This document shows, piece by piece, positions 7,591-16,749 of a stretch of 64,000 bases of DNA. Position numbers and translations under genes: made by a program. Every line of letters begins with the position of its first letter. Positions within the stretch are counted from its first letter, which is position 1. Below the pieces are notes generated by a model. That model was not told the origin of the DNA. It ran no database searches and saw only the letters and a program-made list of their open reading frames with translations. Origin of the DNA: Paraburkholderia tagetis (GTDB lineage Bacteria > Pseudomonadota > Gammaproteobacteria > Burkholderiales > Burkholderiaceae); the NCBI RefSeq assembly GCF_022213065.1, contig NZ_JAKLJA010000037.1, forward strand, positions 1 to 64,000. The letters run 5' to 3'.

Positions 7591-9534
7591 CTACTGCACG
7601 ACCTTGAGGTCGAGCTCAGCCTGAGCCACCTGCTGGTCCGCGTTGAGCACCATCTCTCGCACCATCGTGCGCTGCCGCTCAATCTTCACGCTTATTTGCC
7701 TGAGCGCTTCCGGACCCGCCGTCAGCTGTGCCTCTAGCTGGCTTCTGAGTTGTACGTAGCGCTGCTGTAGCGCGACGATGTCCGCGGGGTCAACCCCCTT
7801 CGCCGGGTCGAAAACAAACTGCCCTTCGAGTCGCTTGCGCCACCCCACCAGTTCCCGAGTGAGCTGCTCGCCAAAGCCCGAGATGGCCTTGACCCGGTTC
7901 CAGGAAATGTCCGCTGCCGACTCGACGCCGAATGACGACAGCGTCGCCTTGCGCACCGGTCCAATGCCTGGGATGTCGTGGTCAGAGATGAAGAACCCCT
8001 CTAGGTATTTGCGGAGCTGGAGTTCACGAACATTGGCCTGCAGCTTGTTCCGGTCGGAAGTGAACCGGTTGCCAAGGTCCTCGTACTCCTCGCGCGCCTG
8101 CCTGAGTTCCGCGAGCTTCTCCTGAAAGAGCTTGTCGGTGGCGAATTTGTTCCACTGGGACCAGGCTGCGACTGAGATTCGCTTGGCGTTGGCAAGTGCT
8201 TCCTTGCGCCGGCCCACCTCAGGCTGTTCCTTGTTCCAGCCGAAGAAGAGGACGGCCGCCACAATCAGCACTCCAATTAGCAGGTGCTGGAGCTTGAAGA
8301 TGCCCAGTATCACGACTCCGACAGCGGCGCAGCGTCGCGCAAGGCGCCACATTCTTGCAGCTCTGAGGTCAGTGGGCGGGGGCTTAGCCTTCATGTCGGC
8401 AGGCCTCACGAATGCTGGCGCCGGTGCGGTGCCAGGTGATGCGGCACCGGTGATGGCTGCCCAGACCTGCCCAATGTGAAAACTCGAGCCCCCTGCTCCG
8501 GTCGCTGGCGGAACAGACACGACACCGAGAAAGGCAATGTAGCCGGTCTGTCGTTCCAGCTCGCACCACGGGCAGCTTCCGAGCCCGCCGTAGTACCGGT
8601 GTGCCGGGTTCGTTGCGCATTCGCGCAGCTGTACCTTGAGCCCGTTGAGCGCCGTAATCCAGTCTGTCGCCGTGGGCCGGCCGCCTGGCTTCGCGCCGTC
8701 CTCCGAAAATGCCCGCTCGAACATCGCCGCCATCGCTGGCGGCAGGATTTCCGGTCCAACCGTATTGGGCGGTGGGCGCATGCCTCGCTTGCCGACAGGC
8801 ACCGCGTACGCATACCGGAATTCCTGAATGGCCTTTTCTGGCGGCATATCGCGCTGGCCCGAGTAGACCCCGAAAAACGGGTGCCGACCCAACAACAGAA
8901 GGTGGAAAACGAGCAGCGCGAGGCCGAAGTTGTCGTGGTTCGGGGTCCGCAGGAGCCCCTTGAAGCTGGACAGGCCCTGCAGCTCCGGCGCCGTGAAGTG
9001 CGGCACCCCTACCTCACACAGATACGGCGCTTTCCCGTTGGGAATCTGGAACGAGTCACAGTCGATGAGGCGTGCCAGCGAATTGCGGGCGACAAACACC
9101 AGATTCGGATTCACGTCACCAATCACGCAGCCGCTCGCGTGGATGGTGGAAAAGGCGGCTGCGACGTTGCGCGCCGCGTTCACGAGGAATGCCCAGTCGG
9201 CGCTTGGGAATTGCTGCTTGCGGTGTGCCGGCCCGTAAAGGTGGTGAAGCGGTTCGGCGTTGGACGCCCGTGGCATGAGAAAGCCACGAACGGGCCCGTT
9301 AGCACTGGGATGGAGCGTCTGGATTGGCCAGGCAGCAATGTCCTTCAGACGGTCATCTGCGCGCGCAATCATTGCCCGCAGCTTTGCCTGTTTGTCGTGC
9401 GCAAGGGGGTCGTGATAGACCTTCGCCACCACGTTCTGTCCGATGGAGGACACCTCGTGGACCGAGCCCTCACCTCCTCTGCCCAGTACTCGACCCAGCG
9501 TGATGCGCCGCCCCTGCCCGTCGTAATACTCCAT
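7591..9534 (-). CDS. Protein kinase with Zn-ribbon and helix-hairpin-helix (YegI-like, TerY-P triad)
   Basis: A 647-residue protein. The N-terminal kinase fold has a glycine loop (LGRGGEGSV), a lysine strand (VVAKVYHD), a catalytic-loop equivalent (GDVNPNLVF) and a metal-binding DxDSF (LIDCDSFQI). A Zn-ribbon remnant with CPWC follows near residue 320. Two hydrophobic segments lie around 400-430, then a coiled coil, then helix-hairpin-helix motifs (IPGIGPVRKATLSSFG and ISGFGEQLTREL). Family knowledge: this architecture matches E. coli YegI and the kinase of TerY-P triads. Its ATG directly abuts the PP2C stop. It probably phosphorylates proteins in a membrane- or DNA-linked stress response; the targets are unknown. 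Confidence 0.85.
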   Translation of the reverse strand: MEYYDGQGRRITLGRVLGRGGEGSVHEVSSIGQNVVAKVYHDPLAHDKQAKLRAMIARADDRLKDIAAWPIQTLHPSANGPVRGFLMPRASNAEPLHHLYGPAHRKQQFPSADWAFLVNAARNVAAAFSTIHASGCVIGDVNPNLVFVARNSLARLIDCDSFQIPNGKAPYLCEVGVPHFTAPELQGLSSFKGLLRTPNHDNFGLALLVFHLLLLGRHPFFGVYSGQRDMPPEKAIQEFRYAYAVPVGKRGMRPPPNTVGPEILPPAMAAMFERAFSEDGAKPGGRPTATDWITALNGLKVQLRECATNPAHRYYGGLGSCPWCELERQTGYIAFLGVVSVPPATGAGGSSFHIGQVWAAITGAASPGTAPAPAFVRPADMKAKPPPTDLRAARMWRLARRCAAVGVVILGIFKLQHLLIGVLIVAAVLFFGWNKEQPEVGRRKEALANAKRISVAAWSQWNKFATDKLFQEKLAELRQAREEYEDLGNRFTSDRNKLQANVRELQLRKYLEGFFISDHDIPGIGPVRKATLSSFGVESAADISWNRVKAISGFGEQLTRELVGWRKRLEGQFVFDPAKGVDPADIVALQQRYVQLRSQLEAQLTAGPEALRQISVKIERQRTMVREMVLNADQQVAQAELDLKVVQ

Positions 9535-10296
9535 TTATGCGGTCCCGCGAGTGGCCATCACTAGCGTCTTGTCGTCGTCGGTCCGCTCGTTGATGGGTGC
9601 GCTGCTAAGGAACTTCGCAAGATGGTCACAAAGCTCCTCACAGTCTTCCAGTCGCTTGCCTCTCAGCACGGCGAACATCGGGTCGAAGAATGGGTGGTGT
9701 GGCATGCGGCTCTCAAAAGACAATGCGAGCCGCTGCAGCCCATCGCTGAAGAGCGCGACTTCTTCGACCTGCATCGGGGCCGCCACGACCTCCAAATTCG
9801 TCAACGCGTCCTCATCTGTCACGAAGTGCGTCATGTTCACGTACGGACCCTCCTCGGGCCAGAACACGACACCTCGCGCCGCTGGGTTCGTTACAACTAT
9901 CGCGCCATCGCCAATCTGGAAAAAGAGCGCGTTGCGTTCGCCCACGACCGCACCAAGAAGTGTGCAGGCGTAGTCGCGTGAGGCCCCCTGTGCTTTGTCG
10001 GCTGCAGCCTGGATAGCACTGCGCACGGTTTCCAGCCAGCCGACAGCTTTATCCCGGCAGAGCGTCTCGCCGCTCTGCAATGTGGCCTCGATACTCGCCA
10101 TTGCCGCCGAGCAGGCCAGCGCGGAGCCCTGCGCAGCGAAGCGCGCGCTACCCGCACCGTCAGACACGAGGCAGACGAGAAAGGAGGCCCCGTCGTGGCC
10201 GCTCACCAGGCTACGGAGGCACGAGTCCTGGCAGTATCCGTCGCCGGCTTCGTGAGAAGTGCCGATAACGCTCGCGCCAATGGCACGCCAGCTCAC
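9535..10296 (-). CDS. PP2C-type serine/threonine phosphatase (TerY-P triad)
   Basis: A 253-residue protein with PP2C metal-binding motifs: DSC near the N-terminus, VSDGAGSARFA, IGDGAIVV and ALFSDGLQRLAL. The start is taken as the GTG at 10296, which overlaps the VWA stop by 4 nt (GTGA); a TTG at 10308 in the same frame is an alternative. It is encoded between the VWA and kinase genes. Family knowledge: the phosphatase of a TerY-P triad is expected to reverse the kinase's phosphorylation. Substrates are not known. Confidence 0.85.
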   Translation of the reverse strand: MSWRAIGASVIGTSHEAGDGYCQDSCLRSLVSGHDGASFLVCLVSDGAGSARFAAQGSALACSAAMASIEATLQSGETLCRDKAVGWLETVRSAIQAAADKAQGASRDYACTLLGAVVGERNALFFQIGDGAIVVTNPAARGVVFWPEEGPYVNMTHFVTDEDALTNLEVVAAPMQVEEVALFSDGLQRLALSFESRMPHHPFFDPMFAVLRGKRLEDCEELCDHLAKFLSSAPINERTDDDKTLVMATRGTA

Positions 10297-10967
10297 ACTT
10301 CCGCCCAACCGGCTGGAGAAACAAGTGCAACCTTGTCACCAGGCGTCGACTGCGATACGGACTTCATTGAGTTCGAGAGCCACTGAAACAGCTCGCGGAA
10401 TTTCAGTCCTTCAAGCTTGACTGGGTCACGCGAAGAAATCTGTTTCAGAACGTCCGTGTTCGCATTCCCCACGGCGACGGCAAAGAAGGCGAAGGACTTG
10501 GCGGTTTCGCCTTCGCGAACGAGCGTGGCGGCCGTCTGCCAGTCATCGGTCGGCGCACCGTCCGTAATCAGGAACACCCAGGGGCGATAGAACGCGATGC
10601 CATTTGTCCGGTATTCGTCCTTGCGCTGACGCAGCAACTCGAGCCCTTGCTTGATGGCCGAACCCATCGGGGTATCCCCCGTCGCTTCCAGAACGGGCGG
10701 AACGAAATTAGGGGCGGTCTGGAAAGTGTTTCGGATTTGCGCCGGCCCAAAGGTCACGACCGCCACCTCAACACGCTTCATCGCCAGCGTGTCGGCGGCC
10801 AAGTCATCCTTGAAAGTGGCAAGCCCTGCGTTGAGCTCGTTGATGGGCGCCCCACGCATGGAGGCGGAGGTGTCAAGGAGTAGCAGGCAGGGGCAGCGAG
10901 GCTCGGGATTGTCTGCAAAGCTATCGGTGCCGAACGGCACCTGGCTGGAAAACTCGTTATCAGACAT
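10293..10967 (-). CDS. VWA-domain protein, TerY/YegL-like
   Basis: A 224-residue protein made of a single von Willebrand A domain. The MIDAS motif DxSxS is visible (LLLDTSASMRG), followed by the threonine site (GDTPMGSAI) and the aspartate site (ITDGAPTDD). A GGGGAAG ribosome-binding site precedes the ATG at 10967. It is the first gene of the coupled VWA, PP2C, kinase operon. Family knowledge: TerY-like VWA proteins scaffold metal-dependent interactions in tellurite- and phage-stress systems. No terB, terC or terD-like gene is present in this window. Confidence 0.88.
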   Translation of the reverse strand: MSDNEFSSQVPFGTDSFADNPEPRCPCLLLLDTSASMRGAPINELNAGLATFKDDLAADTLAMKRVEVAVVTFGPAQIRNTFQTAPNFVPPVLEATGDTPMGSAIKQGLELLRQRKDEYRTNGIAFYRPWVFLITDGAPTDDWQTAATLVREGETAKSFAFFAVAVGNANTDVLKQISSRDPVKLEGLKFRELFQWLSNSMKSVSQSTPGDKVALVSPAGWAEV

Positions 10968-11156
10968 CGCACTTCCCCGGGGTTAATGTAATGCCCACAA
11001 TCATAGCCAGACGAACGAACACAGAAAAGTGGTTTGCCGCGCCGAAAAGCACGAGAACCAATCAGATGCGAATCAAACCTGCCTGTTCATTGAAGGCTAC
11101 CTCACCCACGCCTGCCATCGCCTACCTACGCTCTCCACCTTAGTGGGAACGGCCAG

Positions 11157-11609
11157 CTATGGCTTCGCCGCGTAGACATCCAATACAGAGACGCTTCTAG
11201 CCAATATCTCTGTGAAGCCAGCGAAGTCGATTTCTTTTTGCTTCCGCTTCACGACGTATTCTGCGAAATGATGCTTCCCATACTGCGTTGCGGGGTCGAG
11301 CTGGTCCTTCCCGCTAAACACCTTACCGTGCAACTGCTCTTTCCTCACGGCCGGGTCAAAGAAGTCTTCAATGGTGGTTGATTTCCCACCTAGACGGGGG
11401 ACAGCCACGACATAAAGATTGTCGATGATGTGATAGAACGATTCGCTGCCATCAATCGCGACCTTGCTAGACGATACGTCCTTTATCATAGAGAAGATTC
11501 GCTTCGTCCCATCGTCGTCTATCAGCAAAATCACTGGATTTCGCTTCCCCTCGTGCTTGCGAGGTACCTTTTTTGACACCGTCCCAACTCGCCGCACGTA
11601 ACGATGCAT
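11157..11609 (-). pseudogene. C-terminal remnant of an Ec67-type retron reverse transcriptase (TOPRIM tail)
   Basis: A 150-residue reading. It has an acidic strand NPVILLIDDDG, a middle ESFYHIIDNLYVVAVP, a short IEDFF segment and a C-terminal YGKHHFAEYVV..K..IDF stretch. From memory this order matches the TOPRIM-like region at the end of the retron Ec67 reverse transcriptase. The palm domain with its (Y/F)xDD motif is missing: nothing on the minus strand at 11610-12400 resembles it, and a plus-strand gene occupies that space. It is either a decayed retron or, less likely, a stand-alone TOPRIM-like protein. No msr/msd structure was identified. Confidence 0.5.
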
Positions 11610-11743
11610 GCCGCATAAATTCTGTCGCTTCAGGTCTTCATAGAGCCTGCCTCCTCAATTAAAGAGCTAAGACGAAACTGCCGATATTCAGTGGCTTGCC
11701 AATGGCTGGCACGAAACGAACGAGAATCTGCGAGACCCAGAGA

Positions 11744-12172
11744 ATGCCAACAATCAACGCGTACATTCCGCAAACCACACCTTTGCTGTTCGAGACCGAA
11801 GAAGGCCTGCGTGCCGCCAGCGCCCTTATCGAGTTCGGTGGCTGGAACCATGCGAACAACGTGCTGACACCAATTCAAGTGTCCGCACTCAGCCGGATGC
11901 CTGGCGCAGATGTGCTTCGATGGGTGCTTGATAGTCTATCGGCCGCGGCGGAAACTGGTCGCCTCGACGCGGAGCGCTACATTACCCAGTTGTTCGCGGG
12001 TCCGACCGATTTGCGCGACTTCCGAGCCATCGTTCGCGATGCAGGCTTCGAGCGTTGGATGAGCGACCGCCACCACTCTGTCTTGCGAAAACTGGGCTGT
12101 GCAGAATGCGACTGCTCCACGTACCCGGGTGTCACCATCCTCTTCGACCCTGCAGGCATCGACTGGGCATAG
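11744..12172 (+). CDS. Hypothetical soluble protein
   Basis: A 142-residue reading from the ATG at 11744, with GAGA just upstream; an in-frame start at 11696 is possible. It looks folded, with alternating hydrophobic and helical stretches (LFETEEGLRAASALIEF, LRWVLDSLSAAAETGRL), a CAECDC cluster near the C-terminus and no signal peptide. No family is recognised. It runs toward maleylacetate reductase, with which it converges, and diverges from the retron-like remnant. Confidence 0.45.
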   Translation: MPTINAYIPQTTPLLFETEEGLRAASALIEFGGWNHANNVLTPIQVSALSRMPGADVLRWVLDSLSAAAETGRLDAERYITQLFAGPTDLRDFRAIVRDAGFERWMSDRHHSVLRKLGCAECDCSTYPGVTILFDPAGIDWA

Positions 12173-12384
12173 CAGTTCCAGAGTCGTCTAGCGACGCCCG
12201 CCGGTTGAGCTTGTGGGTGACGCAACACTCGACGCCAGGCCCACAGTGGTGAGTGCGAGACCAAGTTCCAAATAACGCACCGATACGAATCTCGCACCGC
12301 CGTTGCACTTGTGTCCAAGGACGCCGCCTACACTCCGAAACACCAGCGTCTGTCGAGCCATTTTCCATTTGAGCATGGGCACGA

Positions 12385-13446
12385 TTATGCGGCTGGACGG
12401 GCGCCTTCCCAAGCACGCTGCAGTAGCGCCCGAAGCGGCTTTTGCTCGATTGGCCGAGGATTCCAGTACGGATTGGCCAAAGCCACCTCGCACGCACGGT
12501 CAAGGTCGCTTTCATTCAACCCAATCTCCCGGAGGCCTCGTGGGACGCCCAGTTCTTCGTTTAGCTCATAGAGTCCGTCAGGCGCTGACTTCACGCTGAG
12601 AGCCCTGGCAATTCGCTCCATCGCATCGTCAGCAACCGTGCTGTTGTATGCGAGCGCATGGGGCAAAACGATTGCGTGCGTTTCAGCATGCGGCAAGTTA
12701 AACGTCCCGCCCAGGGTGTGGCAAAGTTTGTGATGAAGGGCCATGCCGACGTTGCCGAGCACCATTCCACACAACCAGGCTCCATAGAGACACTCGCCGC
12801 GTGCCGCCTTGTCCTTACCATTTTCCTTCACGCCACGGAGGCCATTGGCGAGTGAGCGAATGCCCTCTTCAGCCATCAGTGACATAACTGGGTTACCGTC
12901 CTTCGCGTATAACCCTTCCGCCGCATGGGCGATGGCATTCAAGCCGCTGACAATCGACAGCCTGACCGGCAACCCAATTGTCAGTTCCGGGTCGTAGAGA
13001 ACGGTTTTGGGAATAACTTTGGCGTCACGCCCCGTCTTCTTCAGGCCACCTTCAGTTATGCCGTAGATGGGGGTCATCTCCGAGCCGGCATAGGTCGTCG
13101 GTATAGCGATGATTGGCAGCGACGACTCCAGCGCAATCGCTTTACCAAGCCCGATTGTGGACCCCCCGCCCACGGCTACCGCGCAGTCCGCACCGACACT
13201 CTTTGCATGCTCGCGCGCGCGGCGTGCGTTCTCAATGGGGACATGCATCTGCGCACCATCGAAGACGCCAGCGCTCGAGGGCCCAAGGAGAGACGAGACC
13301 ACCTCGGCCTGGGCCTTCTGCTCCGGGGTACAAAGAATCAAAGCACGGCGGGCGCCCAACGTCGCGACCTCCTGCTGAATCAGATTCATGCTCCCTGCGC
13401 CAAACACAACTCTCGACGCCTGCGTGGTATACGTGAACTCGTACAT
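12385..13446 (-). CDS. Maleylacetate reductase
   Basis: A 353-residue member of the iron-alcohol-dehydrogenase superfamily. Visible motifs are the nucleotide-binding GGGSTIGLGKAIAL, PTTYAGSEMTPIYG, GLNAIAHAAEGLY and HHKLCHTLGG, the last typical of maleylacetate reductases. Reaction (family knowledge): maleylacetate plus NAD(P)H to 3-oxoadipate, the last dedicated step of hydroxyquinol and chlorocatechol pathways. An AGGAAG ribosome-binding site precedes the ATG. It is the last gene of the ten-gene operon that begins with the dioxygenase at 21928, with 36 nt between it and the Dabb gene. Confidence 0.88.
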   Translation of the reverse strand: MYEFTYTTQASRVVFGAGSMNLIQQEVATLGARRALILCTPEQKAQAEVVSSLLGPSSAGVFDGAQMHVPIENARRAREHAKSVGADCAVAVGGGSTIGLGKAIALESSLPIIAIPTTYAGSEMTPIYGITEGGLKKTGRDAKVIPKTVLYDPELTIGLPVRLSIVSGLNAIAHAAEGLYAKDGNPVMSLMAEEGIRSLANGLRGVKENGKDKAARGECLYGAWLCGMVLGNVGMALHHKLCHTLGGTFNLPHAETHAIVLPHALAYNSTVADDAMERIARALSVKSAPDGLYELNEELGVPRGLREIGLNESDLDRACEVALANPYWNPRPIEQKPLRALLQRAWEGARPAA

Positions 13447-13482
13447 GAGATGTCTTCCTGTTTCGTCAACGGTGCGGCCGGC

Positions 13483-13779
13483 TCAGACGTAGTCGACCTG
13501 GTGTCGGGCGATGCGAACGTCGCCGACTAGCTGCTTCACCCGCAGATGCTCAGGGTGCGTGGCATACGCGTCGAGCGATTCCTGGCTCTCGAACTCCGAA
13601 TACAACACGACGTCGCATGCATAGTCCACGGCGCTCACGTCCAAACCAACCTCCAGCCGTGTCAGCCCGGGAATCTTTCCAGTCAGACTTTCAAACGCAG
13701 TCTTGACCAGCGTCGCAGCCTCCTTCTTTTGCGCGGGAGTCTCACCGCGAACATTCCACATCACAATATGCTTGACCAT
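13483..13779 (-). CDS. Dabb (dimeric alpha/beta barrel) family protein
   Basis: A 98-residue protein with the Dabb signature: start MVKHIVMWNV, the conserved Y..VLYSEFES..L.AYATHPEH core and a C-terminal VDYV. The start at 13779 follows a GGAAGC ribosome-binding site; the in-frame extension to 13830 has no similarity. Family knowledge: Dabb proteins are ferredoxin-like dimers, most of unknown role, though some catalyse cyclisation or dehydration-type steps. In this operon it may handle an intermediate between the dehydrogenases and the ring-cleavage enzyme, which is inference only. Confidence 0.8.
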   Translation of the reverse strand: MVKHIVMWNVRGETPAQKKEAATLVKTAFESLTGKIPGLTRLEVGLDVSAVDYACDVVLYSEFESQESLDAYATHPEHLRVKQLVGDVRIARHQVDYV

Positions 13780-13918
13780 AGCTGCTTCCGTTAGTAATGC
13801 TGAGTAGCAAGCCAAAATCCTGAAATACAAACCTCGAACTCAGGCCTGCCGGTCAGCAGAGCCCTGCAACGATGGACCCTGCCGATTTCTAATTCTGGTC
13901 TTCGGGAGAACGCAGTGA

Positions 13919-15127
13919 CTACGCCTTATTCTTGTTGTATACGTCTACGAACACGGCGGCGAGGAGCACGATGCCTTTGATGACCTGCTGATAGTCCACA
14001 CCGATGCCCATGATGGACATTCCGTTATTCATCACGCCCATGATGAACGCGCCTACTACCGCGCCTACGACCTTGCCGACGCCACCCGATGCGGATGCAC
14101 CGCCGATGAAACATGCCGCGATGACGTCGAGTTCAAAGCCGGTACCTGCTTTCGGCGTGCCGCTATTCAGGCGCGCGGCGAAAATAAGACCTGCCAGAGC
14201 AGCGAGGACCCCCATATTCACGAACGTGAGGAAGCTCACTGCCGGCACGCTGACCCCAGAGAGGCGTGCGGCCTTTGCATTGCCACCAACCGCGTAGATG
14301 CGACGGCCGATGGTTGTCCGGTTCATGAGGAAGGTGTACACACCAATCAGTACACCCATGATGACCAGAACCGTAGGCAAGCCACGATAGGATGCGAGCA
14401 AGTAGCAAAAGCCTACAATGAGCGCCGTAAGAACGACGTTCTTAGTCACGAACATCGTGAACGGACCACTTTCGACACCATGTTTTGCCGCACCAGCGCG
14501 ATGCCGAAGTTCAATCACGAAGAAAAGTACGCCCACCAGAACACCGAGGAGAATCGATGTGATGTGAAGCGATTGCCCGTGGAAAACGTCAGGGATGAAG
14601 CCCGAGCTGACCTTGCCGAATGCGTCCGGGAACGGGCCGATGGATTGCCCTTGGAGCACGAGGTTCGTCATGCCACGGAAAACCAGCATCCCGGCGAGAG
14701 TCACGATGAACGACGGCATACGCCAGAACGCAATCCAGTAGCCTTGAACGGCACCAATCAGTGCACCGGCCGCGATGCAAATAATGGTCGCCCAAACATA
14801 GTTCATGTCATACTGGACCATCAATACTGCCGCCAACGCGCCGACCAGACCTGCGGTCGAGCCAACCGACAGGTCGATGTGACCAGAGACAATCACCATG
14901 AGCATGCCGAGCGCCATGATGACGATGTAGCTGTTTTGGAGCACCAGATTGGTCAAGTTAAGCGGTTCCATCAACACGCCACTTGTCGCGACCTGGAAGA
15001 ACACCATGATGATGACGAGCGACAGAAGCAGTCCATACTCACTGCCGATGCGCTTGACCATTCCGAACATTTCGCCTTTCTTGACCTCGGCGCCTTCGGC
15101 GGCAACCGGAGAGAGTGCCTTACGCAT
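13919..15127 (-). CDS. Sugar ABC transporter permease (XylH/MmsB/GguB type)
   Basis: A 402-residue integral membrane protein with about ten hydrophobic segments and the BPD_transp_2 signature GHIDLSVGSTAGL near residue 85. A second conserved block lies at the end (FIGGASASGGVGKVVGAVVGAFIMGVMNNG). The start at 15127 has GGAG nine bases upstream and overlaps the ATPase stop by 8 nt. The length is typical of the longer MmsB/GguB permeases. It forms the membrane channel for the ChvE-like binding protein and double-domain ATPase encoded upstream. Confidence 0.9.
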   Translation of the reverse strand: MRKALSPVAAEGAEVKKGEMFGMVKRIGSEYGLLLSLVIIMVFFQVATSGVLMEPLNLTNLVLQNSYIVIMALGMLMVIVSGHIDLSVGSTAGLVGALAAVLMVQYDMNYVWATIICIAAGALIGAVQGYWIAFWRMPSFIVTLAGMLVFRGMTNLVLQGQSIGPFPDAFGKVSSGFIPDVFHGQSLHITSILLGVLVGVLFFVIELRHRAGAAKHGVESGPFTMFVTKNVVLTALIVGFCYLLASYRGLPTVLVIMGVLIGVYTFLMNRTTIGRRIYAVGGNAKAARLSGVSVPAVSFLTFVNMGVLAALAGLIFAARLNSGTPKAGTGFELDVIAACFIGGASASGGVGKVVGAVVGAFIMGVMNNGMSIMGIGVDYQQVIKGIVLLAAVFVDVYNKNKA

Positions 15128-16658
15128 TTTGAATGTCTCCATTTCGCATAATTGCTCGCATGATGCTTTCCTGCGACGCTTCTTCTGCAGATAACTCGCC
15201 GACGAACCGGCCTTCATTCATGACATAAATGCGGTCACACATGCCGAGCAGCTCGGGCATTTCCGAAGAAATCATGACCACGCATTTTCCTGATGCAACC
15301 GCCTGGTTGATGATGTTGTAAATCTCGTACTTCGCTCCCACGTCAATACCACGTGTGGGCTCGTCGAGAATCAACACATCCGGTTCAGAGAACAGCCATT
15401 TGCTGATGACGACCTTTTGCTGATTTCCACCCGAAAGGTTGCCGACAACGTGCGTCACGCCTTGTGCCCGGATTCGCAGCTTCTTCAGAAAGTCGGCCGC
15501 AACCGTTATCTCCGCGTGCTCGTCGACGACACCAAGCTTCGAAACACCGGGCAGGTTTGCCAAAGTGATGTTCCGCTTGATGTTGTCGTCGAGAAGCAGA
15601 CCGTTGCCTTTCCGGTCTTCAGTAACGTAGGCGATGCCGGCCTTGATAGCCTTTTGAACCGACGAAGTGTCAACCTGTTTTCCGTGCATCAGCACCTGGC
15701 CTGTAATGCCTTGGCCATAAGTTCCCCCAAAGACACTCATGGCAAGCTCAGTGCGCCCCGAGCCCATCAGCCCTGCTATACCGACGATTTCACCCCTGCG
15801 CGCCTTCAGATTTACGCCTTTGATGACGGCGCGGTCGCGCTGTGTGGGATGCTGGACACGCCAATCCTTGACCTCGAAAATGATTTCACCGATGTCCGGC
15901 GTGCGCGGCGGATAACGGTCGGACATTTCTCGACCAACCATCGCCTTGATGATGCGGTCTTCGCTCACGCTCTCGGCTTTGCAGTCGAGCACGTCGACTG
16001 TCGAGCCGTCACGAATGACCGTTATTCCGTCCGCAACGCGTGAAATTTCGTTGAGCTTGTGAGAAATGATGATTGACGTTACGCCTCGCGCCTTCAACTC
16101 AAGAAGGAGGTTGAGCAGCGTGTCGCTATCTTTCTCATTCAGGCTTGCGGTGGGTTCGTCGAGAATCAGGAGACGAACCTCTTTGGACAATGCCTTGGCA
16201 ATTTCGACAAGTTGCTGTTTGCCAATCCCAAGCGTGCCGACAGGCGTGTCCGGGGAATCCGTAAGTCCCACCTTCTTCAGCAGTTCCTTCGCTTTAGCAC
16301 GCGAGACCTGCCAGTCAATGACTCCGCGCTTGGCCTGCTCGTTGCCAAGGAAGATGTTCTCCGTAATCGAGAGCATAGGCACGAGGGCAAGCTCTTGATG
16401 GATGATGATAATTCCGACCTCTTCGCTGTCGGAAATGTCAGCGAACGCACGCTCCTGACCGTCGTAAAGCACACCGCCTACGTAAGTACCGTGCGGGTAG
16501 ACGCCGCTGAGGATTTTCATCAGCGTCGATTTACCTGCGCCATTTTCTCCACATATGGCGTGAATCTCGCCTTTACGGACCCTTAGATTCACGTTATTCA
16601 GGGCTTTGACCGGGCCAAAGCTCTTCTGAATTCCGCGCATCTCCAGAATGGTATCCAT
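15120..16658 (-). CDS. Sugar ABC transporter ATP-binding protein (MmsA/GguA type)
   Basis: A 512-residue protein with two fused ABC domains. The first has Walker A GENGAGKSTLMK, Q-loop IIHQELAL, signature LGIGKQQLVEIAKAL and Walker B LLILDEPTAS. The second has a degenerate Walker A (GLMGSGRTEL), the signature LSGGNQQKVVISKWL and Walker B LILDEPTRGID. The start at 16658 follows GGAGGA. Family knowledge: it energises import of monosaccharides or cyclitols. It lies between the binding-protein and permease genes, the usual gguA-type order. Confidence 0.93.
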   Translation of the reverse strand: MDTILEMRGIQKSFGPVKALNNVNLRVRKGEIHAICGENGAGKSTLMKILSGVYPHGTYVGGVLYDGQERAFADISDSEEVGIIIIHQELALVPMLSITENIFLGNEQAKRGVIDWQVSRAKAKELLKKVGLTDSPDTPVGTLGIGKQQLVEIAKALSKEVRLLILDEPTASLNEKDSDTLLNLLLELKARGVTSIIISHKLNEISRVADGITVIRDGSTVDVLDCKAESVSEDRIIKAMVGREMSDRYPPRTPDIGEIIFEVKDWRVQHPTQRDRAVIKGVNLKARRGEIVGIAGLMGSGRTELAMSVFGGTYGQGITGQVLMHGKQVDTSSVQKAIKAGIAYVTEDRKGNGLLLDDNIKRNITLANLPGVSKLGVVDEHAEITVAADFLKKLRIRAQGVTHVVGNLSGGNQQKVVISKWLFSEPDVLILDEPTRGIDVGAKYEIYNIINQAVASGKCVVMISSEMPELLGMCDRIYVMNEGRFVGELSAEEASQESIMRAIMRNGDIQNA

Positions 16659-16749
16659 GCTCACATTCCTCCGATTGGTCACGCCGGAAGCGTGCCTACG
16701 CGTTGCGGGGTTCCACAGGGAATCCCCGCCTCGCTTACGTCCAGATGCC

